Shown: positions 1-10,387, counted from the stretch's first letter. The stretch: 64,000 nt of DNA from Chondrus crispus (GCF_000350225.1 NW_005179095.1:108551-172550), one strand, 5' to 3'. Translations and numbers: made by a program. The notes: generated from the letters alone by a model not told the origin.

Positions 1-107
1 TCTTGTCCGTCGCCGTTCGCGACGCAGGGTTCGCGCTCTGTGCGTGAAAGAAAACGAACATAAAAAATAATAATAATAACAAAGACAAAAACGGAAACAT
101 AGGAAAG

Positions 108-718
108 TGTAGTATAATCACCCCCAACGACGAGGGGGTGAGTACTGACAGTTCGGAAAGACCCCGATCGGCGGGAAGACAGAAGCACGGCCCACCCACG
201 GTACCGAGCACGGGCTCGAGGTAGCGGTGGTAGAGCGGGATCGGGGAGGACGCGCGCACGCGCGAGCGGTTCTACGCCTCGACGCCCCGGAGCGGTACTG
301 GGTGACGATCCAGTACCGACGGGCGGAGGCGGAGCCGGCTCGTGGGCGTGCTACGCGCGTCCTCAACCCGCGCGCGGTGCTACTCCTAGGTAAAACGGAC
401 GGAAGTACCTAAAAGTAAGCGGGCGGACCAAGGTGGAGGATCCTTGACAAGTCCGTCCTTGTCGTCCTCCACCGCCGGCGGTCCGCTCATATTTAATGTA
501 CAGGGTCACCTATCATAACATTACAGTGGTGCAGGTCGGCCTGCACTGTAGTGCTGTCAGCCGTCGGGGCTGGCAGCACACGTGTTGTACACGTGTGTGC
601 GCGCGCGCCCCCGTACACGTGGGGTACACGTGTGCACGCGCACTGAGGTACTGTAGAGCTCGGGCTCTACTGTTATAAATCTAATCTAAATCTAATTTAG
701 GGAGGGGGATATGCTACA
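108..718 (-). repeat. LTR of G1 (3' LTR in element orientation)
   Basis: 611 bp, beginning TGTAG and ending GCTACA on the plus strand. Every stretch I compared matches 13173-13783 at a constant offset of 13,065, with no insertion or deletion. It contains ACACGTGT-type palindromes and an AT-rich (ATCTAA) tract close to the inner end. The last base is also the A of the antisense ORF start codon. Confidence 0.95.
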
Positions 719-3087
719 TGGCCCCCCTCTCAAGTGTGGACGTCCGCGTCCACTTTGCGCTGTCCCAGTCCTTCCCCGACAGTCCCGATCGATCATCTCG
801 GCTCCGTCCTATCGGCCGTCCTATCATGGCCGACTCGACCTCTCTTCCTCCTCCGCCTCCGCTCGATGGCGGCGGCAAACCCGTGGCGGCGGGCGCGTCC
901 GTCGTCGCGATTCCTTTGCCAAGCGGGGTCGCGTCATCGAGCGCGTCCCCTGGATCGCGAGAGGACGACATCGCTCTGACTCGTACGGCCCCGCTGGCTC
1001 CACCGGCTTTCCAGAAGTCCCGTTCCCGCTCCACGACCGTCTCCGTGGAGCTGGTGGCCCCTCCCGTGGGGCCACCCAAACCGGTTATCGCGTTCCGTCC
1101 GGCTGCCCCTTCGGCCCCGGCGGACGACGTCCTTCCCGTTGCGCATTTGGACGTCGCGCGCTACCACGCTGCTCCTGATGGTGCGTCCTTTGGCCGTCGT
1201 CCTCCTGTACCTCCCCCCTCCTCTTCCGGTCGGGAGGGGGAGGTGGCCTCTGCCACGCAGTGGTTCGGGGTTCCGTCTTCCGATGCCCCACTGCTCTCTG
1301 TCGACGAGCTGCAGTACCCCTGGTTGCGCAGGGGCCGTTCGGGGGTCACCGTAGCGGAGGTAATCTCGTGCGGGTGGCTTCCGTCCGATCTCGCCCGCGT
1401 GTTCAAGGTATACGAGGCGGGCGGCCTCGAAGAAGCGTCTTCGGCCCTTCGTCGCTTAATGGCCGAAGGCGGCGGGGTCGGCTACCAGCTCCCGGACGAG
1501 CTGCCGGGCGATCGTACATTCGTGTACAGTGTTGCGGAGGTCCTCTACGTTGATCGTATGGGGGCGTTCCTGTCCGGGTCGGTGCGGCTAGACCCCCGAC
1601 GCTTCGTGCTGTCGGAGTTGGCGGGGTTGTACGTCTCGCCCCGCCCCTACACCTTCACCAAGCCCCTCGTGGCTCTACAGAAGTCCTCGTGTTCCTTGAT
1701 GCGGCTATATGCCGTGGGTTTCGCCCACCACGATTGGTCCGCCTACAGGAGAGACGACGAGGCGGTCGGTCGGGTCGTCCCCTCCGCTGCCTTTGCGTCC
1801 GGCTTGACAGTCAGGGATTTTCCAGCTCTCCCCGTGAGCGTGCGGGAGAGCTTTCCTTCACTAGGGGTACACCCCCTTCTGCCTCCCATCCTGAAGTATT
1901 TTGGCATCGCGTGCGCCGACCTACAGCATCCAGCCCACTCGCGGCTCGCTTACAACTATGAGCGCGAGTGGGCGTGGTCCGTATGCTGCGCCTTTATGTC
2001 GGAGGTTTACATGAACAAGCGGGCGTTCGTTCAGCCCGGCCCCACGGTTGCGTTCGTGAGGCGCGTCGCGTCGGGCCTTCCCGACGTCGCGCTGCATCCG
2101 TCCGAACACGGGTCCAGTCACGCCCCTTGGACATTCGGCCATGCCATTAGCCTCATGGACCGCGCCAGCGAAGTCACCCCTCGGAACCACCGTTCGTGGA
2201 TGGACTATACGACCGGAGCTCGCAGCTCCTATCTCAAGTACGATCCCACGGCGGACGCCTTCGTGGCGCGCTCTCCCCTCGTGCCGTCGGTCTCCGGCAA
2301 CGCGCAACCGAGGGGAGGGGTCGGGTCTGAGCATCGGCGCGGGCGCCGTAAACGTTACAGGGACCTCGACGCCGTGGCCGTGGACTCCGTTGGCACCGCT
2401 GTGAACCCCTTTCGGCCGACGTCCGTCGTCGGCCGTGGTCCTGTAGGGGACCCTGTCTCCGCAGCGACTGTCCTCCCCATCCCACCGCTCGATGCGGTGG
2501 GGCAGGAAACGCCCCGAGGGCGTCGCGTACGCGGACTGGTGCTCCCCCACGGAGAGCTGGCGGCGTCCGCCAAAGTAGTACGGGCGTTAGTCGTGGCCAG
2601 CCGGCGCGGTTGGACAGTAGGCGGGTTGGTCGATACCCTGGCTGACTGGTTCCTCACTCGGAGCGATGAAGCGCGCGATCTACGTGACGACCTAGCCATG
2701 CGCTCCGCGGAACTGCAGCGAGTCAGCCGTGAGCTAGGGTCCATGCGCGAGGCATCCGAGCGCCAAGCCGTGGCCTACGAACGGGCGGTGTTCGATCGCG
2801 AACGCTATCGACGCGAGCGCGACCGACTGCGGTCGTCGCAGTCGGTACCGCCGCCTGCAGGCAACGTTCCCCACCCCCCGGCTCCTGTAACCATCCGCGA
2901 CCCGTATGCGGGGTACGAGCCCGACCCTCGCCCGTCTCGGGACGGGGCGAGCGGTGAGCATACCACACGGGTCGCCATGCCTACCCTGGCGGACATGGCA
3001 ACCGGCTTACCCCGGCACCCGGGGTACTTTCCTCAAGCCAGTTACGATTCGGGGGCTCGCTTGCCCCCGAATGACCCGAGCCTCTGA
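718..3087 (+). CDS. Antisense ORF of G1, 789 aa, unknown function
   Basis: A long open frame on the strand opposite to gag and pol, in the position between pol and the 3' LTR where some retroelements carry an extra gene. I do not recognise the family. What can be seen: a proline/serine-rich N-terminus; a folded-looking central region (about residues 190-500) rich in Trp, Tyr and Leu; a basic patch HRRGRRKRYRD near residue 540 that could be a nuclear signal; and a charged, probably coiled-coil stretch (about residues 644-708) rich in Glu/Arg. The first ATG at 718 uses the last LTR base; a second in-frame ATG at 826 is an alternative start. The LTR lies directly upstream and could act as promoter. 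Antisense ORFs are known in plant Tat/Ogre-type Gypsy elements; kinship with them is not shown here. Confidence 0.7.
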   Translation: MAPLSSVDVRVHFALSQSFPDSPDRSSRLRPIGRPIMADSTSLPPPPPLDGGGKPVAAGASVVAIPLPSGVASSSASPGSREDDIALTRTAPLAPPAFQKSRSRSTTVSVELVAPPVGPPKPVIAFRPAAPSAPADDVLPVAHLDVARYHAAPDGASFGRRPPVPPPSSSGREGEVASATQWFGVPSSDAPLLSVDELQYPWLRRGRSGVTVAEVISCGWLPSDLARVFKVYEAGGLEEASSALRRLMAEGGGVGYQLPDELPGDRTFVYSVAEVLYVDRMGAFLSGSVRLDPRRFVLSELAGLYVSPRPYTFTKPLVALQKSSCSLMRLYAVGFAHHDWSAYRRDDEAVGRVVPSAAFASGLTVRDFPALPVSVRESFPSLGVHPLLPPILKYFGIACADLQHPAHSRLAYNYEREWAWSVCCAFMSEVYMNKRAFVQPGPTVAFVRRVASGLPDVALHPSEHGSSHAPWTFGHAISLMDRASEVTPRNHRSWMDYTTGARSSYLKYDPTADAFVARSPLVPSVSGNAQPRGGVGSEHRRGRRKRYRDLDAVAVDSVGTAVNPFRPTSVVGRGPVGDPVSAATVLPIPPLDAVGQETPRGRRVRGLVLPHGELAASAKVVRALVVASRRGWTVGGLVDTLADWFLTRSDEARDLRDDLAMRSAELQRVSRELGSMREASERQAVAYERAVFDRERYRRERDRLRSSQSVPPPAGNVPHPPAPVTIRDPYAGYEPDPRPSRDGASGEHTTRVAMPTLADMATGLPRHPGYFPQASYDSGARLPPNDPSL
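722..731 (-). other. Polypurine tract of G1
   Basis: On the minus strand this is GAGAGGGGGG, four bases inside the 3' LTR boundary, where plus-strand DNA synthesis of an LTR element is primed. The first codons of the antisense ORF run through it. Confidence 0.75.
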
Positions 3088-3400
3088 CCTTGTCAGCGTG
3101 TAGGTCAACCGCGCGGGGTTTCCTCCTCCCCTTGTCGGCGAGCAGAGGGGGCCCTGGCGCCTTTCCACAATAAAAATCGCCTTCCTGCAGAGTCGTTTTC
3201 GTGGTACCACCTCCTTCCGTTTTGGTCCCCACCCGCAGCCCGCCGCCAGTTCCCCTTACCGACCAACGGCAAACGAGCGACGGTTCGGTGCGCGTAGCTA
3301 GCGCCCTTCTACTCGACGTCCCCTTCGCCTTCGGTTGGCGGGGGCCGTGGTGAGGAGGTTATACAGCGGAGGCGGGCGCACGGCCTTGTCTTTCTTCGCG
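3088..3400. other. Spacer between antisense ORF and hairpin array
   Basis: About 310 bases with no convincing gene. It joins the stop of the antisense ORF to the hairpin array inside G1. Confidence 0.6.
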
Positions 3401-3401
3401 T

Positions 3402-5030
3402 CCCTCGCCATTACGGGCGAGGGCGCGAGCGAGCAGCTGTTCGCTTTTCTTTTGGACGTCCCTCGCCATTCGGGGCGAGGGAGCGGACGCTTCTCTTATC
3501 TTTTGCGCGCCCTTGCATTCGGGGCGAGGGCCAGAAGCGCGCGGCGTTCGTCTCCTTCAGTCCGCCCCCTCGCCGTGCCGGGGGCGAGGTCTCAGGGCGC
3601 TGTATTGGCCTTATCCGCCCGGTGCTCCTTTCCATGCGGGGGCGAGGGCGCCGGGCGCGCGACGATCGCATTTCTTCGCGTCCCTCCCCCTGCGGGGGCG
3701 AGGGCAACGCGCGCGGAGTTCGTCCTAGACCTCGTGCCCCTTCGCCATCCCCGCTTCGAGGAGACGACCTCTCCGCCGGGTCCGCTGCAGACCGCGCGGA
3801 TGAAGGAGGGGAAATGCAAAGGGTTCGGCGGAGGTGGGAATCACTCCCATGGGGAGTTTGACGAGCTCCCATTGGTCGGATCGTCTTTCCGACGTTAGGC
3901 AGCGCTTACCGGCAATTTCCAAGGCGCTCGATTTGACGAGCTCCCGTTGGTTGGATCGGCTTCTCACCCTCGAGCCCCCATTGTCCCTGGAGTTTTCCTT
4001 CTCTCCCGCGGCCTCCGTCGGACCTCGCGCTCCTCTCGCCATCGGGGCGAGGGCGCGACGATCCTCCGCATACTTGGCGTCCCTCATCGCCTGTGGCGAG
4101 GGACGCGGGTCCTCGACGAACGGCTTCATACTTTCCGTCCCTCGCCATCGGGGCGAGGACGCGGCGCGAGCGGCACTCGTGTTCTTGTCCGCGCGCGCCC
4201 CTCGCTATCGGGACGAGGGCGCGGCGCGTAGACATACGTTTTCTTCTTCGCGCGACGCCCGCCATCGGTGGCGGGGGCGCCGCGCGTGCGCCGTTCGTCT
4301 TTTTCCTCGCTCGCGCCTCTCGCATTTGGAGGAGGGGCGCGAACGCGAACGGCATTCGTCTTCTTGCCGGCGCGCCCCTCGCTATCGGGGCGAGGGGGCG
4401 GACGCGTGGGCGTACGTCTTCTTCTTTGCGCGCCCCCGGCCATCAGTGGCGGGGGCGCCGCGCGTGCGCCGTTCGTCTTTTTCCTCGCTCGCGCCTCTCG
4501 CATTCGGAGGCGGGGCGCGAACGCGAACGGCATTCGTCTTCTTGCCCCCGCGCCCCTCGCCATCGGGGCGAGGGGGCGGACGCTTGGGCGTACGTCTTCT
4601 TCTTTGCTCGCGTCTCTCCCCGCCGTCGGTGGCGGGAGCGCGAGCCCTCGGCAAATTTCCTTACCCCGCGCCCTTCGTCATCGGTTGCGAGGGCGCGGGC
4701 GGGCGGCGAACGTTCCTTTCAGTGCTGTCCCTCGCCATTGGGGCGAGAGCGCGACGTGTGGGCGTACGTTTTCCTCTTCGCGCGCCCCCCCGCCATCGGT
4801 GGCGGGGGCGCCGCGTGTGTGCCGTTCGTCTTTTCTTGCGGTCGCCCCTCGGCGTCCGGGGCAAGGGCCCGGACGTTTCTCTTATCCTTCGGCCCTCGCC
4901 TTCGGAGGCGGGGGCGCGGACGCGCGCGACGTACGTTTTGTTCTGTGCGCCCCTCACCCTCGGGAGCGAGGGCATGCACGCGCGACGTCCGTCTCTCCTT
5001 GTGCGCACCCCTCGCTTTACCGTCAGTGTC
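3402..5030. repeat. Array of about 24 GC-rich hairpins inside G1
   Basis: The module CCCTCGCCATCGGGGCGAGGG, each copy an inverted repeat with a 2-5 base loop, recurs near 3402, 3460, 3508, 3569, 3625, 3681, 3735, 4035, 4081, 4139, 4197, 4256, 4314, 4375, 4432, 4492, 4553, 4611, 4669, 4728, 4784, 4845, 4893 and 4948. Spacing is mostly 56-61 bp. Spacers are themselves similar (often TTCGTCTTCTT-like). From about 4250 a higher-order period near 178 bp (three modules) appears. Stems vary but keep pairing, for example CGCCCCCGCCA with GGCGGGGGCG. Long open frames exist on both strands, but they are low-complexity Arg/Pro/Ala reading of the repeat and are not taken as genes. Confidence 0.85.
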
Positions 5031-5833
5031 CGTCCGGCCCCTACTGTACGCAGCGTCTACGACGTTTGTTGCGTACAGTACCCGTGCGCGCGCGTGCGGG
5101 AACAGACAGAGCCCTGAGTCCTTGACCAAATTACCACCAAAAAATTGCAAAAATTGTTTTCCCGCGAAAACCTTTTTTTGCCAAAAAATCACCGCACGGT
5201 CCGTGATGTGAGTGCGGCGGGCGCGGACCAAATTTTTTTCACGTGTACGGATGTTTCCGTAAGATCCAAATGGATCGCGACCTATTTGGATTGCTTCGCG
5301 CGCGTGCGTTGCGCCCGTTGTGCGCATGTTTTCCGTTAATTTTCTCGAGGGTGGTGGCGGATTGCCACTGTGGCCAGCGCGTGCGCTGGGCGTACGAACG
5401 GCGTACTGTACGCCCCTCAGGCGTATTTTCTTCTAATTTTAAGAACACCCGCACAATCTCTGCGCACGGGCGTGTTGCAGTGGTCGTGGATTGCACTTAG
5501 GTGGCGATGTGCCCTTCCGTGGTGTTCTCGTGTGCACGGGTTCCGACCGTCGCATGTGCTGTGGCCGTGCGTTTGGCCCCTTGGTTCGAAAAGGGGGCTA
5601 TTGGCTTCCTCGCGCGCTCTGTCGTCCGGCTCGGGTCACATTGGCCCTAACGGGGATCGCTCCCCATTCAGACAGTCCGTACCATCTGGTTCCTTCGTCT
5701 CGCGTCCGTGGCGTTCGGGAGTCAAATACGGCTTGGCTTCCGAACGTCCCCTTGGTCTCGAACCACAGGGGACTAATTTAACCGTAACGGAGCGGTTGAA
5801 TGTAGCCGAACGAGACGGTTGAGGGCCCCCTCC
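5031..5833. other. Non-coding spacer of G1 downstream of pol
   Basis: Lies between the pol stop codon and the hairpin array. I see no protein-like frame and no RNA gene. It is less GC-rich than the array and contains short A/T runs near 5120-5240. Confidence 0.6.
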
Positions 5834-8800
5834 TTAAGCGTGAATGTCCGCGTTCACGTCTGAGGTGAGGCCTCTGCCGGTGCGCCTCCGGAGGCGTTGG
5901 GCGTAACGAGACACCAACTCCTCCGGGACGTGAGTGCGTGCGGTCCAAGTGGGCGTGTCGTAATCCGCCCACTTGATGAGGAACTCCGTAGTTCCATCCT
6001 CCATGGCCCGATGCCGGAGTAGTCGCTCGACAGCGTACTGAGTGCCCTCGGTGACCTTGTCGGCAAGGTCACCTGGGGTTGTCGTGCTCGCCCGTGACAC
6101 GCTCGTCGGTGGTGGGGCGTACACGCAGCGGTCTGCGGAGACGCGCTCGGTAACACCATCACGATCGATCGTGATGGTTCGCCGGTCGTTGGCGAGTACC
6201 CGGTATGGCCCAACGGCGGGCGACGCGAGTTTGTAAGACGTCTTTGCCCCATCGGTGGGGTTCAGGTAGACGTAATTACCTGGCTTGATACGTGCGTTGA
6301 GCCGTCTGACGCGTTTATCGAAGTCGCGCTTGAACCGAGCCTGCGTCCGGCGCAGGCTCCCGTACGCCTTCTGGATCGTGTCGTCCAACGTCTTGAGGAA
6401 CTCAGCGCGCGCGTTGCCCCTATCGGACGGGGGCGCGTCACCGTCGGCTCTACGTAGGGAGAACTCCGGCGGGGGTCGGCTGAGGACGAGCTCGAAGGGC
6501 GTGGTACTCGTCGTACGATGTACGTGGGAGTTGTACGCGTACGTGAGCGGCCCCACGTACAAGTCCCAGTCGTCCTGATGTTCGCCGACGTAATTGCGTA
6601 ACATCGAAGCGATGGTCCGGTTGTATCGCTCGACCTGCCCGTTCGTCTGGGGGTGGTACGCCGAAGTGTACAAGTTCGTCACCCCCAGGACACGGCACGT
6701 GCTGTGGAAGAACTTCGCGTTAAACTGCGGTCCGTTATCCGACAGTAGCGAGCGTGGGACGCCGTATTTAAATACCCACGCGTCGCAGAACGCGACGGCG
6801 ACCGTGTACGCGGTTACGGTCCGCAGTGCTACAACTTGAGTCAGCTTGGTGAAACGGTCCGTAATTACGAGAAGGAACCGTTTCCCTGCCTTCGTCTTGG
6901 GTAGCGGTCCCAAGATGTCGATGGCGAGGCTCTCAAGCGGCCGTGTTGCCGGAAACAACATCAAACGGTTGAGGTGTTTCCGCAACTTAACACGGTTCAT
7001 CGCGCATGTTCGGCACCCTCGCACCGTAGCTGCGACATCTGCAGCGAGATGGGGCCAGTAGTACTCGCGACGGAGCGCGAAGTACATACGGTTCTGGCCC
7101 GGGTGCCCGGCGATGGTTGGTGTGTGGCAGAGCTGGAGAAGCCGAGCCCGTAGCGTCCGTGGCACCACGACCTGCACGATGTCAGGGTCGAAGGGGTGTC
7201 TCCGTTTGAGCACCCCGTGGTGGTCCTCGAAGAATTCGGAGTCCCGGGACTCTGACTGTCGTGCCAGTACGGTCTGGCAGAAGTCATCCACGCGTTGCTC
7301 CTCGGCTATCTCCTCTAACGTAAGAGGGGCCGGAAGGTCGTCCTGCGGAGGGGCGACCGTGGAGGCGGGCGCGCCAACCTCGGGTTGTTCGGCGCGCTCG
7401 ATGTCGACAGCGTCGAACTCGTCGTTCTCCTCCCAGAACGAGGTGGGTCCTTCAAGAGCGGGGGCCTCGTCGTCGCCCCTCGGCTCGTCGCGCGTACGGA
7501 TGCCCGAATCTCTTCGCGATCCGGCTTGGTTCCTTGTTGTCACGAAGACATGGACGGCCTTGTGATCGCAGCTCGCGGTACAGACGTGGTCTGCGAGCTC
7601 GTCCGACATGTCACAGACGGTCGTACCGGCATCGAAGGTGGGAATGTCGTCATCCACCTCGACGACTGGGCGAGGGTCGTCGGTGACCCTTGGCGACACG
7701 AGGCGTGACAGGGCATCGGGCACCTGGTGCACGCGCCCGGGGCGGTACTGGATGGTGAAATCGTATTCCGCCAACCGCAGTCGCCACCGGGTAAGCCTTC
7801 CGGAACTCTCTGTGAGGGACATAAGCGATCGGAGGGCATCATGGTCCGTCCGGACGATGAACTTGGTACCTTCGATGTACGGCCATAGTGTGCGGACGGC
7901 CCACACTACGGCAAAGCATTCGCGCTCCGTAGCGCTGTAGTTGCGCTCACTATCGGACAGTGAGTACGACCAATACCCCACGGGGCGCCAGTCGTTGGCG
8001 CCTTCGTGTTCCTGGAGCAACGTACAGCCCAGTTGATAGGCACTAGCATCCGTGTCGATCATGTACGGCCGACCGTACCGCGGCAATGCTAGGATCGGCG
8101 GGGAAATCATCCGCTCCTTCAACGCTTCGAACGCTTGAAGTTGTAGCTCGGTCGGGTCATCGAAGTTGGGGTCCGCGTCCTTGCGCGTCATGTCCGTTAA
8201 TGGGCGCACAATCTTCGCGAACCCCTTCACGAAGCGGCGGTAGACGTTGCACGCTCCGAGGTACGAGCGCACCTGCGTCAACGTCCTCGGAAAGGTGAAC
8301 GTCTTGAAGGCGTCCGCCGCCGCTTCGGCGACGCTCAGCTTACCTGGGGAAATGACGTGCCCCAGGTAGTGCACCTTTGGTTGGAAGAAGCTACACTTCT
8401 TGAGCTTGAGGGAGATTCCGGCGCTCCTCAGCAAGCTCAAGACAGTGTCGAGATGCTTCGCGTGTTCTCCGTGCGTACGGGAGAACACGATGACATCATC
8501 CAGGTAGACGAGGCATATCTGCCATCGGACGCCAGATAGGATGATGTCGAGGGCACGTTGGAAGGTGGCCGGTGCCCCTTTTAGCCCGAACGGCATACGC
8601 AAATGGCGAAACGTTCCCATATGCGTAGTGAACGTGGTCTTGTCCCGGTCTTCCGGAGCGACGGGGATCTGCCAATAACCGGAATTGCAGTCCAACGTCG
8701 TAAAGACGGCTGCATCTCCGAGCGAATCGATGCAGTCGTCCATCCGGGGCAGTGGATACGAATCCGCTGCCGTCTTTGCGTTGAGACGCCGGTAGTCCAC

Positions 8801-9097
8801 GCAGAACCGAAGAGAGCCGTCTTTCTTCGGTACGAGCACCACGGGGGACGCCCATTCGGTGCTCGCAGGTTCGATTACCCCTGCGTTCAACATTTTGTTG
8901 ACTTCCTTGGCGACCATCTCACGCATAGCCGGCCCCTTTCGGTAGGGCATTGAACGTATCGGCTTCGTACCCGGTTCGAGGGGAATGCGGTGTTCGGTCT
9001 CTCGGATCGTTCCGAGCGCCCCGCTCCACAGACTCGAGTGCTTACGGAGCATCTCGAGCACGTGGCCCCGGAACTTGTCATCATCGATGTATGACAA
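5834..9097 (-). CDS. pol: G1 pol: reverse transcriptase, RNase H, integrase, chromodomain
   Basis: Replication and integration enzymes of the Gypsy element, 1087 codons as an open stretch. Seen in order: RT with FCVDYRRLN (about residue 98) and catalytic YLDD (about 198); RNase H with DTDASAYQLG and TDHDALRSL (about 350-460); integrase zinc-binding H-H-C-C (HTPTIAGH...CRTCAMNR); integrase core with the first Asp in LAIDILG, the second in LLSDNGPQF and the Glu in NGQVERYNR; a C-terminal chromodomain (YAVERLL...FLIKWADYDTPTW). The frame is continuous with the protease frame upstream; only one TAG at 9281-9283 separates them, so the ATG-like start near 9097 is probably not the true start and the product would be a PR-Pol polyprotein. 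Acts in cytoplasmic particles and then the nucleus. All catalytic residues checked are present. Confidence 0.95.
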   Translation of the reverse strand: MSYIDDDKFRGHVLEMLRKHSSLWSGALGTIRETEHRIPLEPGTKPIRSMPYRKGPAMREMVAKEVNKMLNAGVIEPASTEWASPVVLVPKKDGSLRFCVDYRRLNAKTAADSYPLPRMDDCIDSLGDAAVFTTLDCNSGYWQIPVAPEDRDKTTFTTHMGTFRHLRMPFGLKGAPATFQRALDIILSGVRWQICLVYLDDVIVFSRTHGEHAKHLDTVLSLLRSAGISLKLKKCSFFQPKVHYLGHVISPGKLSVAEAAADAFKTFTFPRTLTQVRSYLGACNVYRRFVKGFAKIVRPLTDMTRKDADPNFDDPTELQLQAFEALKERMISPPILALPRYGRPYMIDTDASAYQLGCTLLQEHEGANDWRPVGYWSYSLSDSERNYSATERECFAVVWAVRTLWPYIEGTKFIVRTDHDALRSLMSLTESSGRLTRWRLRLAEYDFTIQYRPGRVHQVPDALSRLVSPRVTDDPRPVVEVDDDIPTFDAGTTVCDMSDELADHVCTASCDHKAVHVFVTTRNQAGSRRDSGIRTRDEPRGDDEAPALEGPTSFWEENDEFDAVDIERAEQPEVGAPASTVAPPQDDLPAPLTLEEIAEEQRVDDFCQTVLARQSESRDSEFFEDHHGVLKRRHPFDPDIVQVVVPRTLRARLLQLCHTPTIAGHPGQNRMYFALRREYYWPHLAADVAATVRGCRTCAMNRVKLRKHLNRLMLFPATRPLESLAIDILGPLPKTKAGKRFLLVITDRFTKLTQVVALRTVTAYTVAVAFCDAWVFKYGVPRSLLSDNGPQFNAKFFHSTCRVLGVTNLYTSAYHPQTNGQVERYNRTIASMLRNYVGEHQDDWDLYVGPLTYAYNSHVHRTTSTTPFELVLSRPPPEFSLRRADGDAPPSDRGNARAEFLKTLDDTIQKAYGSLRRTQARFKRDFDKRVRRLNARIKPGNYVYLNPTDGAKTSYKLASPAVGPYRVLANDRRTITIDRDGVTERVSADRCVYAPPPTSVSRASTTTPGDLADKVTEGTQYAVERLLRHRAMEDGTTEFLIKWADYDTPTWTARTHVPEELVSRYAQRLRRRTGRGLTSDVNADIHA

Positions 9098-9280
9098 GTC
9101 GATTTCTTTTTCCCAATCCTCCGGCGGATTTTCGGGATCCTTTTCAGAGGCGGGTGCAGTGCCCCCTTCCGGCGGCGGGCACTTCGCCGGTCGGCCGTCC
9201 GTACCGGCTCCTCTCTTCTCAACGGTTGCCCCCTGGGCGGAGCCTGGTCGACCAGCTCCTGCCGTTCCGACTTGATCGGT

Positions 9281-10387
9281 CTAGTCGGTGAGGTGAAGCG
9301 CGTGCGCGATCCCCTCGGCGATGCCACGTTCGGGCGTCAAGATCGCGAGGGGGTTGCGCTTCGCGTATCCCACGACGGTGTGCTTCGGAAGCCGCCTTTC
9401 CTGTCGCGAAAAGTTCGCGACGATGACGTCGAAGGTCTGGTTCGGCAGGACCTCGATGACGCCGTTCGTCAGCCTCACTCCATGTCGGTGTTGGAGTGAC
9501 GGCTTCGGCTCTATAAACAAGAGTCCCCTCCCCGTCGTAGTAACGCGCACACGGGCCTGCGACCTCGCGGGAATGGTAACCCAGCGGGCGATTCGGATCG
9601 CCTGCGGGGCTTCGTCACGTGCGTCTGCCCGGTTTGTCTGACGTCCGTGCCGCCTGGTTGGGGGAGTCGGCTCCCCCTTCCCGTCGACGATGGCAACGAA
9701 GCCACCTTGGCGGAGCTCCAAGCGTTGAGCTTCGATGTCGATACTTCGTACGTGTGTATCGATGAAGGCCGTACCGAGGAGGACCGGCACGGCGAGCTGG
9801 TCCGCCACGACGAACGGAATTCGGAACGTCGTGTTCCTCAACCGCACGGCCAGGCGTACGAGGGCCGAGAGCTTAAGCGGGTTGCTATTCGCGCCTGCCA
9901 ATCGGGGCAGTGGCGCGTCGCGGATGACGTACCGCGACCAATCGGGAGGAAGGTCCGCCTTCCTCACCAGATTGTACCCCGAGCACGTATCAACGGCGAT
10001 CGTGCGGGGCTTGAAGGCATTGCCCTCCGTGGCTATCGAGCCGAGGACGTTGTAAATCTTCGACGTCATAAGGCAAATGACGCCGTCGACCACCTTCGGC
10101 GTGCCCGGCTCGGCGAGATCGTTCCGCCTGGGCCGCCGGCGCCGGTTCCGACTTCTCTTCCGCGTCCCTCGGCCTTGGTCGCGGGGCGCCCTTCGGTCGG
10201 CCGCGTCCCCGCGACCAGTCGCGTTCGTACGCGGCTTGAATTCTTCTGGCGGCCCCGGGTCCCCCTGGGTTGGGCCGCTGGCGCGTTCGATGCGCTTCTT
10301 GTTAGGCACTTGGCTCACGGTTTCCACAGTGCCTTCCTCCGTGTGCGCCGGGCTCACGGTTGCCTCAGCGTCTTCTTCCTTTCGCAC
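9281..10387 (-). CDS. G1 protease region, ending at in-frame TAG
   Basis: 368 codons. Retroviral-type aspartic protease core at about residues 130-230: the active-site loop reads VDTCSGYNLV and a later LLGTAFI matches the conserved ILG strand. In the family the triad is DTG or DSG; here the third residue is Cys (codon TGC). The N-terminal third is charged and Arg-rich (KRSRNRRRRPRR). The frame ends at TAG 9281-9283 and then continues open in the same frame into pol. It is in a different frame from the gag part ending at 10534. Confidence 0.85.
   Translation of the reverse strand: MRKEEDAEATVSPAHTEEGTVETVSQVPNKKRIERASGPTQGDPGPPEEFKPRTNATGRGDAADRRAPRDQGRGTRKRSRNRRRRPRRNDLAEPGTPKVVDGVICLMTSKIYNVLGSIATEGNAFKPRTIAVDTCSGYNLVRKADLPPDWSRYVIRDAPLPRLAGANSNPLKLSALVRLAVRLRNTTFRIPFVVADQLAVPVLLGTAFIDTHVRSIDIEAQRLELRQGGFVAIVDGKGEPTPPTRRHGRQTNRADARDEAPQAIRIARWVTIPARSQARVRVTTTGRGLLFIEPKPSLQHRHGVRLTNGVIEVLPNQTFDVIVANFSRQERRLPKHTVVGYAKRNPLAILTPERGIAEGIAHALHLTD

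Noticed and set aside
3402-5030. Regular repeat-spacer pattern that could be taken for a CRISPR array
   Set aside because: Eukaryotic retrotransposon context, spacers resemble each other, repeats vary, and no cas genes are present.
3335-5211. Several long open frames (up to about 430 codons) on both strands over the hairpin array
   Set aside because: They are Arg/Pro/Ala/Ser reading of a GC-rich repeat whose period is not kept in frame, overlap each other in several frames, and show no domain.
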